A DNA stretch of 64,000 bases from Butyrivibrio sp. (GTDB taxonomy: Bacteria > Bacillota > Clostridia > Lachnospirales > Lachnospiraceae), in assembly GCA_016297265.1 (NCBI GenBank), contig JAEDHB010000002.1, positions 62,001-126,000 on the forward strand, written 5' to 3'. Each line of letters starts with the position of its first letter. Within the stretch, counting starts at the first letter, position 1. Shown in pieces: positions 52,678 through 60,169 of the stretch. Made by a program: the position numbers and the translations under genes. The notes beneath the pieces are model-generated. The model saw nothing but the letters and a program-made list of their open reading frames with translations. It searched no databases and was not told the DNA's origin.

Positions 52678-53595
52678 ATGATTGAACAATGCAGGGGGTT
52701 AATCAGAAAGAGGACCAACGGTTCAGAACTGGTTAACTACAACATACCAAATTTTCCGTCCTATGTACATCGAGGCTGGATACTGCCGAATGTTACTTGG
52801 GAAAAAGTAACCCACTACCACGAAGACATTGAACTTCTGTATGTCCTTTCCGGTAAAATGGCCTACAATGTCCATGGTGAAATAATACATCTTGATACAG
52901 GGGAAGGAATTCTTGTCAATGCCAACCAGATTCACTACACCATTGCAACGCAGGAAACTCCTGCCACCTACCTAATTGCGGTAATACATCCAAGAATTCT
53001 GTATTCCAGCGATGAAATCAGGACAAAATATGTTGAACCTATCACCGGCAATCCCGATATCACAAGTCTTGTTTTCAGAAAGGGAGATAACGATACATTG
53101 GAATTGGCAAGAATTATGCACCAACTATTTGAGCATAAAGAAGATGAATTTAATCTGACCAGAGATTTTTTTGATTTGTGGAGTCTGACAATGAATAAAT
53201 GCTCCACCGTTCCGAAATCGAACGCAAATATTACCTCCGACTCGCAATCCGAGGCATTTAAACTGATGATTACATTTATTCAAAACGAATACAGCCGCCC
53301 GATATCTCTTGAGGATATCGCACGGGCCGGTAATGTTAGCAAAACATTTTGTAATACTCTTTTTCACAAATTCACCAAGGAGCCCCCACTGGAAAGCCTC
53401 AACCGGTATAGAACCGGCAAGGTCTCCGAGCTTATTTTCAGCACCTCCCTCTCAATGGGAAATATTGCCGAAAAAGTGGGCTATTCAAGTGCCAGCTATA
53501 TGGCTGAAATGTTCAAAAAATATTACGGTGAATCGCCTACCAAATACAAGAAGGAAAAGCTTGAATTGTACAGACAGATTAATTCGTCAATATAG
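52678..53595 (+). CDS. AraC family transcriptional regulator
   Basis: A 305-residue regulator with a cupin-like sensor domain (about 40-110: HYHEDIELLYVLSG, GEGILVNANQIH) and a C-terminal double helix-turn-helix (about 195-300: ISLEDIARAGNVSKTFCNTLFHK and GNIAEKVGYSSASYMAEMFKKYYGESPTKYK). The sensor pattern is that of sugar-responsive AraC proteins. GAGGGGG precedes ATG. It is divergent from the ABC-2 operon and lies upstream of the GH3 gene, so either could be its target. Its end overlaps the converging deacetylase gene by nine bases. Confidence 0.93.
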   Translation: MIEQCRGLIRKRTNGSELVNYNIPNFPSYVHRGWILPNVTWEKVTHYHEDIELLYVLSGKMAYNVHGEIIHLDTGEGILVNANQIHYTIATQETPATYLIAVIHPRILYSSDEIRTKYVEPITGNPDITSLVFRKGDNDTLELARIMHQLFEHKEDEFNLTRDFFDLWSLTMNKCSTVPKSNANITSDSQSEAFKLMITFIQNEYSRPISLEDIARAGNVSKTFCNTLFHKFTKEPPLESLNRYRTGKVSELIFSTSLSMGNIAEKVGYSSASYMAEMFKKYYGESPTKYKKEKLELYRQINSSI

Positions 53596-54357
53596 ATACT
53601 GCATTCCTTCATGGTCGATTTTGTACTTACTCTTATATATCAGCCGGGATATGGGAACAATCTCATATCCCTTTTCTTTTAGTCCCACAATAACCCTCTC
53701 AAGTGCATCCTTGGTATATTTTGCACCGTTATGCATCAGAATGATTGCACCCGGGCGCAGATACTTGTGGTTAAGCACTTTATTCACAATACTGTCCGCG
53801 CCGTAATCCTTCCAGTCCAGAGAATCCACGCTCCATTGAATAGGATAATATCCGCATTCCTCAACACAATCTATAAGCATATTGTTATAATCCCCGTATG
53901 GCGGCCTGAAGAGGCACATCTCCTTCCCCGTCAGTTCCTTAACCATATTATGTACTTCCGCAATCTCCTTCTTACATTTTTCTCTGGAGATTTTGCTCAT
54001 CTGCAGATGACTCATACTGTGATTACCCAGATCATGCCCCTTTTCGGATATCTTTTTTACATCCTCGGGATATTTTTTTACCCATCCCCCTGTCATAAAG
54101 AATGTAACCTTGACATTATGTTTTTCCAGTATTCTTAACAATATTTCCGTATCATCATTGCCCCATGCTGCATCAAAGGATAATGCAACCTGTTTTTTCT
54201 CCGTACTGACACCATAAATCGGTAGCCGCTTCTCCATATAGGTCTGTCTTGCTGCTGAAATCAATTTATTACCCACTTTATTTTTAAAAATAATGGCCGC
54301 AAATGCAAAAATGAATACTGCACTCAAGAAAATAATGTATTTTGTCCTGTTCTTCAT
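53587..54357 (-). CDS. PdaB/YlxY-type polysaccharide deacetylase
   Basis: A 256-residue CE4 protein with an N-terminal membrane helix (about 9-27) as signal anchor. ATG 54357 has AAAGGG upstream. Motifs: SFDAAWGNDDT (the variant first motif found in PdaB-like sporulation deacetylases instead of TFDDG), GNHSMSH, RPPYGDYN, WSVDSLDWKDY and ILMHNG. PdaB proteins act on spore cortex peptidoglycan. It is convergent with, and overlaps, the AraC gene. Confidence 0.88.
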   Translation of the reverse strand: MKNRTKYIIFLSAVFIFAFAAIIFKNKVGNKLISAARQTYMEKRLPIYGVSTEKKQVALSFDAAWGNDDTEILLRILEKHNVKVTFFMTGGWVKKYPEDVKKISEKGHDLGNHSMSHLQMSKISREKCKKEIAEVHNMVKELTGKEMCLFRPPYGDYNNMLIDCVEECGYYPIQWSVDSLDWKDYGADSIVNKVLNHKYLRPGAIILMHNGAKYTKDALERVIVGLKEKGYEIVPISRLIYKSKYKIDHEGMQYLY

Positions 54358-54415
54358 ACATAACCCTTTTTTATAGATTATATTCAGCACAATTCCATTC
54401 TATTATCAATAGATA

Positions 54416-54444
54416 TTGTATATTCCCTGTGTTTCTTATATAAT
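54416..54444 (+). promoter_or_regulatory. SigA promoter of the GH3 gene
   Basis: TTGTAT (54416-54421), 17-base spacer, TATAAT (54439-54444), followed within 60 bases by dyads that may be operator sites. Confidence 0.75.
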
Positions 54445-54445
54445 A

Positions 54446-54500
54446 TCTGTGTATGATTTCAATAAAATTATCTCAACATTATGACATAATATAACACAGA
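54446..54500 (+). promoter_or_regulatory. Dyads in the GH3 leader, possible operator
   Basis: Two inverted repeats: ATTATG-A-CATAAT at 54478-54490 and a wide TCTGTGT (54446-54452) with ACACAGA (54494-54500). They lie between promoter and ribosome binding site, a place fit for a repressor. Function is inferred from position only. Confidence 0.3.
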
Positions 54501-54518
54501 TTCAGAAAGGAATATTGT

Positions 54519-57281
54519 ATGATACTTGATTGGAAAAAATACGATAAAACTGCTGCATTGATGTCAGCCGAAGGCATTGTTATGCTTACCAACAATAATG
54601 CGTTGCCTCTTAGTGAGGGATGTGAGATTGCTCTGTTCGGAAGAATTCAGAGTCATTATTACCGAAGTGGCACAGGTTCCGGAGGAATGGTTAATGTTCC
54701 GTATACCATAGGAATACCTGAGGCATTGGAAAGCAAGGGCATCAAGCTCAATGAAACTCTTAAACAGAAATACAATGACTGGGAAGCGTCTAACCCATAT
54801 GATCTTGGTGCAGGATGGGGCGGAACTCCCTGGAGTCAGGTTGAAATGCCTCTGGAAGACGATTTTGTCGCTTCAATAGCTGCAAGGAACGAAATCGCGT
54901 TGGTTGTTATCGGCAGAACAGCCGGTGAAGAGCAGGATAATAAAACCGCCGGCGGTTCATATTTTCTTTCAGATGGCGAGAAAAGTATGCTTCGCACAGT
55001 GCGCAGACATTTTGCCAAGGTTATTGTATTGCTCAATGTAGGTAATATCATTGATATGAATTTCTTTGACGAATGCGTTCCTGATGCTCTCCTCTATGTA
55101 TGGCAGGGTGGAATGGTTGGCGGTCTCGGAGCAGCAATGGTGCTTACAGGTGAGGTCAGTCCATGCGGCAAGCTTCCGGACACCATCGCATTCAATGTTG
55201 AGGACTACCCTTCCGACAAATATTTTGGTGGCGAATTTAACGATTATTATGTCGAAGATATATTTGTGGGATATCGCTATTTTGAAACCTTTGCAAAGAA
55301 TAGGGTAAAATATCCTTTCGGTTTTGGTATGAGCTATACAAGCTTTGAAATCAGTCCTTCGGGAATAGCAGAATCAGAAAACGATATCGTATTCAAGATA
55401 AATGTAACCAATACCGGCAATTATGCCGGCAAGGAAGTTGTACAGCTCTATTATGAAGCTCCGCAGGGCAAATTGGGCAAGCCATCACGCGCGCTCTGTG
55501 GTTTTGAAAAAACATCCGCTCTTGAGCCGGGCGCTTCCGAGGAGCTCATCCTGTCCGTGAAAAAGAATATGCTTGCCTCATATGATGACAACGGATGCAC
55601 AGGCAATCCATTCAGCTATGTGCTGGAAGCAGGACAATACAATTTCTATGTAGGTTCTGATGTAAGAAGTGCAAGCCTCACTCACAGTTTTGTTCTCAGG
55701 GAAACCGTGGTGGTTGAAAAGCTTAATCAGTTTATGGCACCGGTTCAGGCTTTTGACAGAATGAAAGCCGTTGAAAGCAATGGTTCCTTAAGCATCACTA
55801 TGGAAAAAGTCAATCTACTTTCCTCAGATGAAGATGCTCACAGAAAAGCAGCTCTTCCTCAGGATATCAAAATGACAGGAAATAAGGGCTACAAGCTTAA
55901 GGATGTCTATGACGGCAAAATAGATATGGACACTTTCATTGCCCAGCTGAATGTAAACGAACTGAACAGTCTGGTGCGTGGCGAAGGAATGGGCAGTCCA
56001 AGGGTAACTGCCGGAACTGCATCAGCATTTGGCGGAGTATCCAAAGATCTTTCTGAATATGGAATTCCTTGTGCCTGCTGTGCCGATGGTCCGTCAGGTC
56101 TCAGACTTGATTGCGGAACACATGCCTTCAGTCTCCCTAACGGAACCCTAATCGCATCCAGCTTTAACAAACAACTGGCTGAGGATTTATTCCATTTTCT
56201 TGGAATGGAAATGGCCAACAATCAGATTGACTGTCTGCTCGGTCCCGGTATGAATATTCACAGACATCCGCTTAACGGACGTAATTTTGAATATTTTTCC
56301 GAAGATCCATTCCTTACCGGCAATATGGCGGCCGCCGAACTAAAAGGTCTTAAAAATGCGGGGTCACACGGAACAGCAAAGCATTTCTGCGCTAACAATC
56401 AGGAAACCAACCGTCACATTTTAGACTCAATCGTGTCTGAAAGAGCACTTCGAGAAATATACCTCAAGGGCTTTGAAATTGCAGTACGCAGCGGGTACTG
56501 TGACTCGGTAATGACCACTTACGGAAAAGTCAACGGTTTATGGACTGCCGGTCATTATGACCTCAACACCTCCATACTCCGCGGAGAATGGAACTTCAAG
56601 GGAATCGTTATGACAGACTGGTGGGCTGATATCAATGAAAGAACCAATCCGGAAGCATCAAGGACAAATTTCGCTGCAATGGTTGCCGCACAAAATGACC
56701 TCTATATGGTATGTGCAAGCGGAGAAAGCAACAATGATAATGTCGCTGAATCCATAAATTCAGGCAAGCTTACTCTCGGAGAATTGCAGCGCTCGGCAAA
56801 AAATATATGCGAATTCCTTTTGAACACCACTGCAATGAGAAGACTTATCGGAACTTCTGAGGAGGTTGAGCTAATCAATATGCCTGCCAACACATCCGCC
56901 GACCAGCAGCCGGTTGTATTCTATGACCTTGATGAATACCTTGAAGTTGACTTAAGTGAGGTCAATGCCATTCAGGGCACAAGCTACAGTTTTGCCCTCA
57001 ATGTCATGAATATGGGTTACTATGATATGGAAATAATCGCAAGCAGTACACAAAGTGAGCTGGCGCAGATACCTATGACTGTATTTGTTATGGGAACTGC
57101 TGCAGGTACATTCACCTGGAACGGCACCAACGGAAAAGATGTTACACATTCAACAGAAATCACTCTTTTCTCAAAATATACAACCATCAGAATGTATTTT
57201 GCGCAAACCGGATTAAACCTTAAAAAGGTCAGAATAAAGCTTAATCGAACAGCTGCATTATCAGGACACAAAGAAGAATAA
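54519..57281 (+). CDS. Glycoside hydrolase family 3 with reversed domain order
   Basis: A 920-residue protein without signal peptide, so probably cytoplasmic. The domain usually C-terminal in GH3 comes first: alpha/beta sandwich (about 1-240, with VVIGRTAGEEQDNKTAGG and LPDTIAFNVEDYP), then a fibronectin-III-like domain (about 285-400). The TIM barrel usually N-terminal follows from about 470: GLRLDCG, GPGMNIHRHPLNGRNFEYFSEDP split by family positions, KHFCANNQETNR, and MTDWWAD with the catalytic nucleophile Asp. A beta-sandwich forms the last 120 residues. It cleaves terminal beta-linked sugars, most likely beta-glucosides. AAGGAA precedes ATG; single gene with its own promoter. Confidence 0.93.
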   Translation: MILDWKKYDKTAALMSAEGIVMLTNNNALPLSEGCEIALFGRIQSHYYRSGTGSGGMVNVPYTIGIPEALESKGIKLNETLKQKYNDWEASNPYDLGAGWGGTPWSQVEMPLEDDFVASIAARNEIALVVIGRTAGEEQDNKTAGGSYFLSDGEKSMLRTVRRHFAKVIVLLNVGNIIDMNFFDECVPDALLYVWQGGMVGGLGAAMVLTGEVSPCGKLPDTIAFNVEDYPSDKYFGGEFNDYYVEDIFVGYRYFETFAKNRVKYPFGFGMSYTSFEISPSGIAESENDIVFKINVTNTGNYAGKEVVQLYYEAPQGKLGKPSRALCGFEKTSALEPGASEELILSVKKNMLASYDDNGCTGNPFSYVLEAGQYNFYVGSDVRSASLTHSFVLRETVVVEKLNQFMAPVQAFDRMKAVESNGSLSITMEKVNLLSSDEDAHRKAALPQDIKMTGNKGYKLKDVYDGKIDMDTFIAQLNVNELNSLVRGEGMGSPRVTAGTASAFGGVSKDLSEYGIPCACCADGPSGLRLDCGTHAFSLPNGTLIASSFNKQLAEDLFHFLGMEMANNQIDCLLGPGMNIHRHPLNGRNFEYFSEDPFLTGNMAAAELKGLKNAGSHGTAKHFCANNQETNRHILDSIVSERALREIYLKGFEIAVRSGYCDSVMTTYGKVNGLWTAGHYDLNTSILRGEWNFKGIVMTDWWADINERTNPEASRTNFAAMVAAQNDLYMVCASGESNNDNVAESINSGKLTLGELQRSAKNICEFLLNTTAMRRLIGTSEEVELINMPANTSADQQPVVFYDLDEYLEVDLSEVNAIQGTSYSFALNVMNMGYYDMEIIASSTQSELAQIPMTVFVMGTAAGTFTWNGTNGKDVTHSTEITLFSKYTTIRMYFAQTGLNLKKVRIKLNRTAALSGHKEE

Positions 57282-57323
57282 TTCAATGTCGAATAATTCG
57301 CTATTTTTGTCTATAACAATAAT

Positions 57324-57352
57324 TTGACGATAAAATGAGGGTGTAATAAAAT
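57324..57352 (+). promoter_or_regulatory. Orphan SigA promoter in intergenic region
   Basis: TTGACG (57324-57329), 17-base spacer, TAAAAT (57347-57352). No gene follows on this strand; a hairpin starts at 57359, just where transcription would begin. Confidence 0.65.
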
Positions 57353-57358
57353 GTGTTT

Positions 57359-57470
57359 GTAGGAAGTTTTCTTCCTACGCAACCCCCCTCTTATTCAGAG
57401 TTTAGGCTCTGATATTAACCCACATATATCCTTAAGATGCCGTTACCAATCCCCTGGTGACGGCTTTCTT
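57359..57470 (+). ncRNA. Candidate small RNA, about 110 nt
   Basis: Begins at the expected start of the promoter at 57324-57352. It contains three hairpins: GTAGGAAG/CTTCCTAC (57359-57378), CAGAG/CTCTG (57396-57411) and GCCGTTACCA/TGGTGACGGC (57439-57464), the last followed by TTTCTT and shaped like a rho-independent terminator. No open reading frame of note. I do not recognise a known family. The promoter-hairpins-terminator layout supports an independent transcript; expression is not shown. Confidence 0.5.
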
Positions 57471-57495
57471 AATGTCATGCTTTATTCAAAGACGA

Positions 57496-57567
57496 GCTTC
57501 GCTCGCACTGATTAGCGGTCGTCAAATGGGCACTCGTGCAAGCACGGTGCCCATTTTCCTCGTCGCC
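57496..57567. repeat. 72-bp intergenic repeat, copy 1
   Basis: Starts GCTTCGCTCGCACTGATTAG, includes the hairpin ATGGGCAC-T-CGTGC-AA-GCACG-GTGCCCAT and ends CTCGTCGCC. It matches copy 2 at 70 of 72 positions. It has high GC against its surroundings and no reading frame. Confidence 0.93.
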
Positions 57568-57580
57568 TTGCAGGATCTTC

Positions 57581-57652
57581 GCTTCGCTCGCTCTGATTAG
57601 CGGTCGTCTAATGGGCACTCGTGCAAGCACGGTGCCCATTTTCCTCGTCGCC
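57581..57652. repeat. 72-bp intergenic repeat, copy 2
   Basis: Same orientation as copy 1 with 85 bases between starts; differs at two positions. It carries the same hairpin ATGGGCAC...GTGCCCAT. Resembles REP-like palindromic units; no transposase nearby. Confidence 0.93.
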
Positions 57653-57663
57653 ATAACAAATCA

Positions 57664-57686
57664 CTCGGCACCGCTTAGGTGCCGAG
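57664..57686 (-). terminator. Hairpin behind the GGDEF gene, probable terminator
   Basis: CTCGGCACC/GGTGCCGAG, five-base loop, 17 bases after the GGDEF stop on the minus strand. Followed by TGATTTGTT, a weak U-run. Confidence 0.55.
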
Positions 57687-57703
57687 CATAATATATTATG
57701 TAT

Positions 57704-58849
57704 TTAAATTACTGTTCCGACAGATTTTTTCATTCTGCCGTAAATCATATTGTTGTACACAACACAATTTCTTCCGTTCGCTTTTGCCTGATACAATGCT
57801 TTATCTGCATTCTCATATAATTTTTCAAAAGAATCTCCATATGACGGATTGGCGACCGATATGCCCATACTGACAGTAACATATTTTGATATGCTTGCGA
57901 CTGCATGAGGTATCTGCAATTCTGCAACCGCTTTTCTTATATTCATACAGAAATCAATCAAGGCCTCCTCAGACATATCCTGAACTATTACAATAAACTC
58001 CTCTCCGCCCGTTCTTGCAATGACATCCGTATATCTTCTTGCCGTATTCCCGAGAGCTGAGGCGATAAGTCTCAAGCACTCATCACCGGCAGGATGTCCG
58101 AATTTGTCATTATATTTTTTGAAATAATCTATGTCTATTTCAATTGCTGCAAGACTGATACCGGTTCGATTACAATATGGCCAGAGCGTGGTCGCCCTGT
58201 TCTCCAGTCCTCTCCGATTCAGCAATCCCGTAAGAGGATCCTTCTCCGATGTAATTGTCTTAAGTTTGAGACAAATATTAAGATGCTCATTCCTAATGAC
58301 AGTATCGTGAACAATCGAACATACCGCATAATCAACTATTATGGCAATAACCACTTCCATAATAGCCGTACTGCTATGGGACACCGCAAGCACTGTTACA
58401 AAAACACTTACAAAGGTAAATCCAAGATAAACCTTTCTCTCCATGCCTCCAAGAATTGGAACCATTGCAAAATATGCGATGAGTAAAACCTGATACATAA
58501 TACTCTGGTTATATCTGTAACCATATCCGCACAACAAAGACAGAAAAACAAGCTGGACCGTCAAGGACACTCTCGAATAATCCTTAAACCAGCCGACTTC
58601 ATTATGACTCAGCACATAATACCCCGCACAGGTTAATGCTAAAAAGCTAATTTCAAATATGATTGCCCAGATTTTAAAACTGTTAAAATAATTTCCCAGA
58701 AAACCTGAAAACCTGGAAAATAGTAACAGACATGGAATTGCAAAAACAAAAACTGCCGATGCAATCAATGTTCTCACAGCATTCCTGCGCTCAATAACCT
58801 CGCAAACCTCTTTCTTGTTCGAAAGCAGAGTTTTAGCGTTCTCTTTCAT
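57704..58849 (-). CDS. Membrane GGDEF-domain diguanylate cyclase
   Basis: A 381-residue protein; ATG 58849 follows GGAGG. About six membrane helices (40-205) form an uncharacterised sensor, followed by a GGDEF domain (about 215-375) with DPLTGLLNRRG, DIDYFKKYNDKFGHPAGDE, and active-site ARTGGEEF (GGEEF, a functional variant). RYTD five residues before the active site is an allosteric RxxD I-site. It should make cyclic di-GMP from two GTP with product inhibition. Single gene. Confidence 0.94.
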   Translation of the reverse strand: MKENAKTLLSNKKEVCEVIERRNAVRTLIASAVFVFAIPCLLLFSRFSGFLGNYFNSFKIWAIIFEISFLALTCAGYYVLSHNEVGWFKDYSRVSLTVQLVFLSLLCGYGYRYNQSIMYQVLLIAYFAMVPILGGMERKVYLGFTFVSVFVTVLAVSHSSTAIMEVVIAIIVDYAVCSIVHDTVIRNEHLNICLKLKTITSEKDPLTGLLNRRGLENRATTLWPYCNRTGISLAAIEIDIDYFKKYNDKFGHPAGDECLRLIASALGNTARRYTDVIARTGGEEFIVIVQDMSEEALIDFCMNIRKAVAELQIPHAVASISKYVTVSMGISVANPSYGDSFEKLYENADKALYQAKANGRNCVVYNNMIYGRMKKSVGTVI

Positions 58850-59047
58850 TATCAATTCCTCCAACCAAATCATATTATATCATTTTGAATAATACGGTTC
58901 AACAAGAAATTGATGTTTTTTGACAAAATGTGCCTCAAAAATACAATATATTGTAGTCTTTCCAAATCCGAACTGTTGATATTTCACATAGTCCGGCATT
59001 ATGCATAGATTATACTATACTAATAATATGATGGAGATGAATAAAAT

Positions 59048-59242
59048 ATGAATCCATATGTTCAAAGGAATGTGCAGAATTGCACATCAATCAATTCATC
59101 GCCCTGTTCCTTAGCTGTAGCAAGCGTTGTCTGTCAATCACCGCAAAGTCCTATGTACAGCTTAGAGCAGGCGTTCATTGCAGGAACAATCTACAAGGAA
59201 TTAGACAAACCATTCTGTGCGAAAGGCGGTGTCAATCGATGA
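59048..59242 (+). CDS. cotJA: Spore coat protein CotJA
   Basis: A 64-residue protein. The C-terminal part SLEQAFIAGTIYKELDKPFC matches the CotJA signature (ALxxGTLFxELxxPF). The N-terminal half is rich in Cys, Ser and Gln, unlike classic CotJA. GGAGA precedes ATG. Its stop overlaps the cotJB start (ATGA), so the three cotJ genes form one operon expressed in the mother cell during sporulation in known spore formers. Confidence 0.87.
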   Translation: MNPYVQRNVQNCTSINSSPCSLAVASVVCQSPQSPMYSLEQAFIAGTIYKELDKPFCAKGGVNR

Positions 59243-59508
59243 ATAAAACATCCTGTCCAATACCAAAAACTATCCTTTTGCGCAAAATTTCCGAATACAG
59301 TTTTGCGCTGGTTGATCTCGGATTGTATCTGGACACACATCCGAAGGATCAGAATGCAATAAAGAACTACATGCAGCTCAGTGACACCTATAAACAGTAT
59401 GTCAATGAGTATGCCGATAATTACGGTCCTTTATGTTCGCATCAGGTAAATTGTGAAAACTATTACAGCTGGGTGGCTGAACCATGGCCATGGGAAGGAG
59501 AATGTTGA
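59239..59508 (+). CDS. cotJB: Spore coat protein CotJB
   Basis: An 89-residue protein starting at ATG 59239, four bases overlapping the cotJA stop. Features LLRKISEYSFALVDLGLYLDTHP and the C-terminal NYYSWVAEPWPWEGEC (tryptophan-rich end), both diagnostic for CotJB. It helps assemble the CotJC manganese-catalase-like coat component. It ends one base before the cotJC start. Confidence 0.92.
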   Translation: MNKTSCPIPKTILLRKISEYSFALVDLGLYLDTHPKDQNAIKNYMQLSDTYKQYVNEYADNYGPLCSHQVNCENYYSWVAEPWPWEGEC

Positions 59509-59509
59509 T

Positions 59510-60118
59510 ATGTGGAATTATGAAAAGAGATTACAGTTTCCGGTAAACATCAAAAAAGCGGACCCAAAGATGGCCCAGCTAATCATCTCACAGTACGGTG
59601 GACCGGACGGGGAATCCGCTGCCAGCATGCGCTACCTCTCCCAACGCTACAGTATGCCTGACAAAAAAGTTGCAGGACTTCTGACGGACATCGGCACAGA
59701 GGAACTCGCACATCTGGAAATGATTGCCGCAATGGTTCATCAGCTTACCAGAAACCTTACACCTGAACAAATCGAATGTTCCGGCTTTGCTCCGTACTAT
59801 GTTGATCATACTCTGGGCGTATGGCCGCAGGCAGCAGGAGGAATTCCGTTCAATGCCTGCGAATTTCAGGTAAAAGGTGATCCAATATGCGACCTGACAG
59901 AGGATATGGCAGCAGAACAAAAAGCAAGAGTCGTCTATGATAATCTACTCAGATTGATTGATGACCCTGATATTATCGCTCCTCTCAGATTCCTGCGGGA
60001 ACGCGAAATTGTTCATTTCCAGAGATTTGGTGAAGCCCTGAATCTCACCCAGGAAAAGCTTGATTCAAAAAATGTATATGCCGTTAATCCTGCTTTTGAC
60101 AGAATATGTAAAAAATAA
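59510..60118 (+). CDS. cotJC: Spore coat manganese catalase-like protein CotJC
   Basis: A 202-residue ferritin-fold protein beginning MWNYEKRLQFP, the family start; AAGGAG precedes. Metal ligands of the di-manganese site are visible in GTEELAHLEM (Glu and His) and REREIVHFQRF (Glu and His). CotJC localises to the spore coat and may break down peroxide. It is the last gene of cotJABC and converges on the Csp-like protease. Confidence 0.94.
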   Translation: MWNYEKRLQFPVNIKKADPKMAQLIISQYGGPDGESAASMRYLSQRYSMPDKKVAGLLTDIGTEELAHLEMIAAMVHQLTRNLTPEQIECSGFAPYYVDHTLGVWPQAAGGIPFNACEFQVKGDPICDLTEDMAAEQKARVVYDNLLRLIDDPDIIAPLRFLREREIVHFQRFGEALNLTQEKLDSKNVYAVNPAFDRICKK

Positions 60119-60134
60119 TGCATCCCGGGAACAC

Positions 60135-60160
60135 AGAAGGAAGGTTCTGACCTTCCTTCT
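60135..60160. terminator. Hairpin between cotJC and the protease gene
   Basis: AGAAGGAAGG (60135-60144), six-base loop, CCTTCCTTCT (60151-60160). It lies between two converging stops and may serve both; U-runs are weak. Confidence 0.6.
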
Positions 60161-60169
60161 CAAATGTTC

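Noticed and set aside
57496..57652. CRISPR array made of the 72-bp repeats
   Set aside because: There are only two copies, the spacer-like gap is 13 bases, the units are too long and no cas genes are present.
58943..58954. ACAATATATTGT palindrome upstream of cotJABC
   Set aside because: Short AT-only palindromes are expected by chance in this composition, and no repeat or position supports an operator.
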